Shown here: piece after piece, positions 7,558 to 11,270 of the stretch | How positions within the stretch are numbered: the first letter of the stretch is position 1 | Layout: the number at the start of each line of letters is the position of its first letter | DNA from: Phoronis ovalis | Taxonomy: Eukaryota > Phoronida > Phoronidae | Assembly: GCA_028565635.1 (NCBI GenBank) | Contig: JAOXYB010054868.1 | Coordinates: 1 to 11,270 of the forward strand | Direction: 5' to 3' | DNA: 11,270 nt | Notes under the pieces: generated by a model | Seen by the model: the letters and a program-made list of their open reading frames with translations, nothing else | The model's database searches: none | What the model was told of the DNA's origin: nothing | Translations under genes and position numbers: made by a program

Positions 7558-7818
7558 TATCAAGATGTATGCCTTTTGAGGAGCATTCGTCAATTGAAGT
7601 TACTCTCATTACTCAAAGAAAAAAATAGTGAAACAAAGTTATTCCTTACATGTAAAAAAAAAAAACAATACAGCAGTTCTGAATTAAGCAATTCTCTTTT
7701 CCAACTGCCACGTTATTTTATTTTTTTAATTCGGGGAGATCGTGATCTAACAGTTTTCCCGTGCAGACCTCCACCGCGCGCTTTAACATACACCGGAAAT
7801 AAATGCGCAACATTTTGA
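7558..7818 (+). CDS. Possible downstream exon, unknown protein
   Basis: TTATTTTTTCAAG ends at 7557 and could be an acceptor. The frame from 7558 stays open for 86 codons to a TGA. It contains a leucine-rich basic start (SIRQLKLLSLLKEK), a Lys run, a hydrophobic patch and a Pro/Arg-rich CpG-dense end (CRPPPRAL). An AATAAA lies at 7798, inside the frame. It may be the 3' part of the same decayed gene as 7057-7434, but no homology supports that. Another frame is also open for its first 22 codons. Confidence 0.2.
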   Translation, partial: YQDVCLLRSIRQLKLLSLLKEKNSETKLFLTCKKKKQYSSSELSNSLFQLPRYFIFLIRGDRDLTVFPCRPPPRALTYTGNKCATF

Positions 7819-8127
7819 ATTATGTTGCTCAAAGAATTTTATTTAAAGAAAACGAGATTTAAAAATAATTGTAATGGTATCACTTTGCAAAAAGTTAACT
7901 TGTCTGCTTCTACATGTCGACTATTTAATGTTACGGTGCTTTCTTCTATCTCTTTTGATATACAATTGTAATGATCCCGGATATTTCATTATTTTAAATA
8001 TTGAACACTGCTATTCTACCCTTCTAATTATTTTATCGTTATAGATGTAAGGTGACTGTGACATTTTAAAGTTTTAGTTTTGAACCATTTTTTGGTGAAA
8101 TAAATATGTTTTTACTTTAATATTATT
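7819..8127. other. AT-rich region, nothing recognised
   Basis: There is no open frame of note, no repeat and no promoter motif that I can support before the SINE-like sequence begins. Confidence 0.5.
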
Positions 8128-8320
8128 GCGGCGAACCCGGCCGAGCGGTCTTAGCCTGATGGAATGGTTCATGGCAAGGCACTGGTGAGAGGTAACTGTA
8201 TTGTAGCTTCCCGGCAGGAAATACTCGTCGAGAGATTGAGGATTACAGAGTAGAAGTAGAAGAACTAATCGGCTTCTAGGTCCAACGTGCACTAGCTTTA
8301 TTTTAATTTTAATTTTTTAC
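8128..8320 (+). mobile_element. tRNA-derived SINE relic (tRNA-Leu-like head)
   Basis: GGCCGAGCGGTCTTAG (8139-8154) closely matches the D-arm and pol III A box of leucine-type tRNAs, which read GGCCGAGCGGTCTAAGGC. The A box is 8138-8148. At the expected B-box distance the sequence is TTGTAGCTTCCCGGCAGG (8201-8218). This looks like a B box that has lost about five bases, since GTTCGAATCCCGGC is usual. A body of about 70 bases and an ATTTTA-type tail (8298-8320) follow, then a TA microsatellite. It cannot fold as a working tRNA. Exact ends and target-site duplications are uncertain. SINEs move using LINE proteins, and a LINE remnant is present at 10332-10815, but a shared 3' end is not visible. 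Confidence 0.55.
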
Positions 8321-8322
8321 AA

Positions 8323-8335
8323 ATATATATATATA
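8323..8335. repeat. (AT)n tract
   Basis: A short pure AT run sits between the SINE tail and the hairpin cluster. It may be part of the SINE's tail. Confidence 0.8.
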
Positions 8336-8351
8336 GTGACTAGCCCATGAA

Positions 8352-8443
8352 TGGACCAGTCCAATGTACACACACTAGGAAATCCCATTTCCTCTCGGGA
8401 CGTCACACAAACCTCCTTTTTATAAGGATTCGTCCTCGAATCC
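8352..8443. other. Cluster of three perfect hairpins
   Basis: Three stem-loops lie within 92 bases. TGGAC pairs with GTCCA around CA (8352-8363). AGGAAAT pairs with ATTTCCT around CCC (8377-8393). GGATTCG pairs with CGAATCC around TCCT (8426-8443). This is more secondary structure than expected of plain AT-rich spacer. It could be part of a mobile element or an RNA element, and neither is identified. Confidence 0.5.
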
Positions 8444-8519
8444 AATGACATCTGGCATTAAATACTATTTAACTGTGTACAACGTATATATACAAAATAT
8501 GTAAAGTTTAAAATATGAA

Positions 8520-8987
8520 TTGTACAAAAACTACACATCAAACTACAGGCATGGAACTTCCAGCAAAAAATGTTTTCAAGTCCTTGATTATGTTGTCTCT
8601 ATTGTTATTAATTCATTGCTCTTTATATTTTTTACGAATTTAGGATCTTTTTTTCGCTTTATTGATGGTAACAAACCCAGTAGTTACAATGATGATGCAA
8701 CCATGAGGCTCATTCATTCTTAATCATAAAATTCGTTTTGCGCCAAAAACGATTGACATCTGATGAACTGAAATCTACAACAATAAAAGCAAGAAGCACA
8801 ATAATTTTGTTAAATGTTATAAGAGGAATTTCTTGTGGTAACAACAAAATGGACATCTGTTCCACCAGGTGGTCTACAGTCAGCTATAGCAGAAACCAGG
8901 CTGAGCAGAAACATATCTCATAATCGTGATCCCAGCCCTGGCGCTGATCTTATTGACGCATATGAAGCTGCATGTACCCGACGATAA
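8520..8987 (+). pseudogene. Coding-like but broken stretch, unknown protein
   Basis: Three overlapping plus-strand frames each look partly like protein: 8520-8723, 8738-8923 and 8823-8987. The best piece is the last, about 54 codons ending at TAA 8985-8987. It contains SVPPGGLQSAIAETRLSRN and SPGADLIDAYEAACTRR, has balanced composition and is CpG-richer than its surroundings. A frame change between 8738-8923 and 8823-8987 would join two such pieces, as in a decayed gene or transposon ORF. I recognise no domain, and no splice sites settle the structure. Confidence 0.25.
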
Positions 8988-9514
8988 AGCGTTTTATGTC
9001 TGAGTCTACATCATTACGTTATGATAAAAAAACTTTACAGACATTACGGAATATGTAAGCAAAATAAATAATTTATCTGCTATTGCCTTGTAATATCGGA
9101 TAAAAGTCCCATGACTAGCAAGAAATTATTTCTTATTTTGTGTCAAATTCGATGTTAACATATAGATCTGCCTATCTGAAGACATATGTCCAGTAGTTTA
9201 CTATAAATGAAATAAAAATCTAATTTTTCTTAATTATTCTATTCATTCTGTGGTACATAACTGGTGCATAAACGGAACACGAAAGTTGGATATCGTCTGC
9301 TGTTGCTAAGCAGCTTCTTCACATACTAAGCCAAAACCGAATATTTATCTTATTGTTTGTCATAAGAAAACTCCATTTCTTGCAATTTATATTTAAAATC
9401 ATTTATTTTTTTATATGATCCTAAAGTCACGCTTTGAAAGTCACGAATTGTATAGTTGTGAAAAGAAACTAGAGGATTATGGGAAAAGGGTCTGACTGCG
9501 GCGCCCTTAAGTGC
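8988..9514. other. AT-rich region without a supported gene
   Basis: A 90-codon minus-strand frame (9350-9622) extends into the promoter-like patch. It has some protein-like wording but no known domain and no splice or promoter context on that strand. The rest shows nothing I can support. Confidence 0.4.
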
Positions 9515-9690
9515 ATGCAAATGGTCTATTAGGTGCGATCCCATGGTGATATCGTTCTTTGTTACGTCATAAATAGCAAAATAAAGGGTATAGTACCATA
9601 ACACTATAACAATGGGTCGCACTTCGTTTGCAAACAGTAGTATATATTACATTTTGTCGATTAATCCGAGTCCGCTCCCTGGGTAAATAT
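9515..9690 (+). promoter_or_regulatory. Promoter-like patch with octamer, CRE and TATA-like motifs
   Basis: ATGCAAAT (9515-9522) is a perfect POU octamer. TTACGTCA (9562-9569) is a CRE-type site and runs into CATAAATAGC, one base from a TATA box. An ATG at 9612 opens 24 codons and meets CTGG followed by GTAAAT at 9683, a possible donor. The order suits a promoter with a tiny first exon, but each motif is short and chance remains likely. Confidence 0.25.
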
Positions 9691-10331
9691 TTAATGACAA
9701 TATTGTGTAAGAGGATTATTGATGAACAAATTATCTTCTTCCCTATTTTGTTTTACCTGTATACATACCTAGCATAGGTAGCATAACTTCAACCACGGAA
9801 GCGCAATATATCGCAGCTAAATTGTTATCATTATCATACGCGCAACCAAATATTAATTTCCTATAAAAATAGGTATTTGGGCTTTTACCTATTGTTTGTT
9901 TATAGTGAAAATGTGAATCGAAATAATTTATATTTTTGTATAAAAAAAGTTCAACTATTATTTCCTAAAGCACGGGTTATTTATGATTTCCGAACAACTA
10001 TCGATATAGTTTTACCCACATTCTCTAGATCTATTTATGGCTAAACTAGACCACCATTACTGTTTAAAAAATCATGAACATTAATTCTGCAATATACTTT
10101 TTTTTAGCCTGCAATAGATGTTTTCTAAACTTTAGCATTCAAGCACTGTTATAATGGTACTTTCAAACTATTGTGGAAAGTGTCTGACTGCATACGAAAA
10201 CAGTACACCTGCTCTTAATAATATTCCACTTGCCAGCCTATATAAATGCAATGCAAAATAAAAGCATAATGCCACAGTGTAACATTATCTCTTCTGTTAT
10301 CTACACAGCATACTTACAATTCTTAAACCTG
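9691..10331. other. AT-rich region, possible LINE 3' flank
   Basis: No coding frame is supported. An 8-bp stem AATAGGTA (9868-9875) with TACCTATT (9886-9893) is present. The part nearest 10332 would be the 3' UTR of the minus-strand LINE. A T8 run at 10099-10106 could be its A tail, though this is only a guess. Confidence 0.4.
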
Positions 10332-10815
10332 TCAAGATAATACATCACAATTTAAATGACACCATTTTTTATAATAAAAGGGAAACATGTTACTTATCAT
10401 TGCTATATGCTTTCTATTTCTTTTATATATTTAATATATGTTTTTACTCCAGCAATGTTTGATTTCTTGTTTTCTAATTTACTTCTATAGATTACAAATT
10501 TTGTTAATGGTTCAATATACACTTTCCATTTGGAATACCTAACATTACATTTCTTTCACTTAAGTAAATATTGACATATCCACATTTTACTAACCATTGT
10601 CGAAGTTTTGCCCATGAATTTTGAGAAATATTACAATTAAAAAATAAATGTGTAACTGTTTCCGTCTCGTCACGACAGAACGTGCATGTTTTAGATTTCT
10701 TAATATGAATAATATTTAAAAACCTATTTATAGTGTGTATAAACAAATTCGCTTCGCCTGCGGGCACTCGCCTGTATATCGAACAAAAAAAAGAACGGGT
10801 CTCCGCCAAAATCAT
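10332..10815 (-). mobile_element. Non-LTR retrotransposon (LINE) ORF2 C-terminal remnant
   Basis: On the minus strand the frame opens near 10815 and carries CTFCRDETETVTHLFFNC, the zf-RVT-type Cys/His region found after the reverse transcriptase domain. It continues with SWAKLRQWL. That frame stops at 10504-10506. The frame stopping at 10403-10405 carries the usual next block (KFVIYRSKLENKK and KTYIKYIKEIE). The frame stopping at 10332-10334 carries the closing block with YYKKWCHL. Three frames in the right order mean two small indels, so the copy is dead. The RT and endonuclease domains are absent upstream, as in a 5'-truncated insertion. Homology probably begins near the LFIHTINRFLN segment. 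The family is that of animal LINEs with zf-RVT C-termini, with the exact clade unresolved. Confidence 0.85.
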
Positions 10816-11228
10816 GAATTAAACAAAAATTGCCTGGTGATTCTTTGAAAAACTGTGTCAGGAAAAACAGAGAATTTTTTTTCATGGCCTATGTAGTTAT
10901 ATAAGTTTATATACCTAATCACATGAATTATTTAAATGGAATAATTATAAAGTGTCTAACGTTTGGAATGCTTTATTTACTACCTTGCATGGCAAGTAGC
11001 TATTTGTAGATGGAAGCTCAATCTTGGTACTGTATTTTTTAAAGTAATTCATTTCTCATATTGAAACTTAAAATGCTAAAGGTCAAAATACTAGAACCTG
11101 GATACTGGTACAAAATCTCTGAAACACTTGTGAATGCTGAGGCTGTTATCATATCTTTATTTTAACACCGACATTAGGCATTTGCAATGATCACATACAT
11201 TATGTATGCAACATTGTAATTTGTGACT
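10816..11228. other. AT-rich flank without a recognisable gene
   Basis: On the minus strand this would be upstream of the LINE remnant, but I find no reverse transcriptase motif such as FADD-like wording. This supports 5' truncation close to 10815. Nothing else is supported. Confidence 0.5.
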
Positions 11229-11270
11229 AAACACACACACACACACACACATACACACATACACACATAC
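11229..11270. repeat. (AC)n passing into (ATACACAC)n
   Basis: A run of about ten AC units is followed by an 8-base unit ATACACAC repeated to the window edge, so the full length is unknown. Confidence 0.95.

Noticed and set aside
8131-8220. Functional tRNA-Leu gene
   Set aside because: The A box matches well, but the acceptor stem does not pair and the B box/T-arm is damaged. A SINE head fits better.
8074-8292. 72-codon minus-strand frame
   Set aside because: It is antisense to the SINE relic and is explained by that element.

Overview
This window looks like AT-rich, gene-poor nuclear DNA from an invertebrate animal, most likely a lophotrochozoan and possibly a bivalve mollusc. The clues are its general character: long AT-rich stretches without genes, simple-sequence repeats, eukaryotic TATA boxes with splice-site-bounded exons, a fragment of a neuropeptide-type GPCR, a tRNA-derived SINE relic and a decayed LINE. 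The taxon is inferred. No gene is complete, and there is no sign of bacterial gene organisation.

Left part (1-2350). An N-terminal piece of a rhodopsin-class peptide GPCR lies at 687-1136. It has an acidic, tyrosine-rich ectodomain, TM1, the conserved MRTPT loop and a TM2 that looks about eight residues short. A (TA)n tract follows. At 1440-1640 there is a region of recurring C-runs next to TGAATA-like blocks. It leads into a well-placed TATA box (1672-1679), a start codon at 1720 and a small coding exon (1720-1820) ending in a strong GTATGT donor. The exon matches the start of the GIN1/KRBA2-type integrase-like proteins as I remember them. Its presumed first intron holds a long inverted repeat (1870-2055 and 2154-2340) whose arms are about 80% identical. 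Both arms have open frames, but the differences between them are mostly amino-acid-changing, so it is a repeat and not a gene pair.

Middle (2350-6440). This part is mostly gene-free. It contains an 87-bp imperfect hairpin (2916-3002), an ATAC microsatellite with a 30-bp direct repeat 403 bp apart (3862 and 4265), a 16-bp palindrome (4689-4704) and a possible terminal exon with hairpins and a poly(A) signal (5666-5949).

Right-centre (6390-7820). A TATA promoter with a GC pocket, a short non-coding exon with a GTAAGT donor, a 550-bp intron and a strong acceptor placed exactly before an ATG look like a real gene start. The exon that follows is broken by five in-frame stops, so it is best read as a duplicated, unprocessed pseudogene of an unrecognised protein. 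All five stops can be explained by single C-to-T changes.

Right part (7820-11270). A tRNA-Leu-like SINE relic (about 8128-8320) is followed by a cluster of three perfect hairpins (8352-8443). Next come a coding-like but broken stretch (8520-8987), a promoter-like patch with octamer and CRE motifs (9515-9690) and the C-terminal end of a non-LTR retrotransposon ORF2 on the minus strand (10332-10815), split over three frames. The window ends in an AC-rich microsatellite.

The recognisable pieces do not form a pathway. They are a GPCR fragment, the first exon of a transposon-related gene, a pseudogene start and several repeats.
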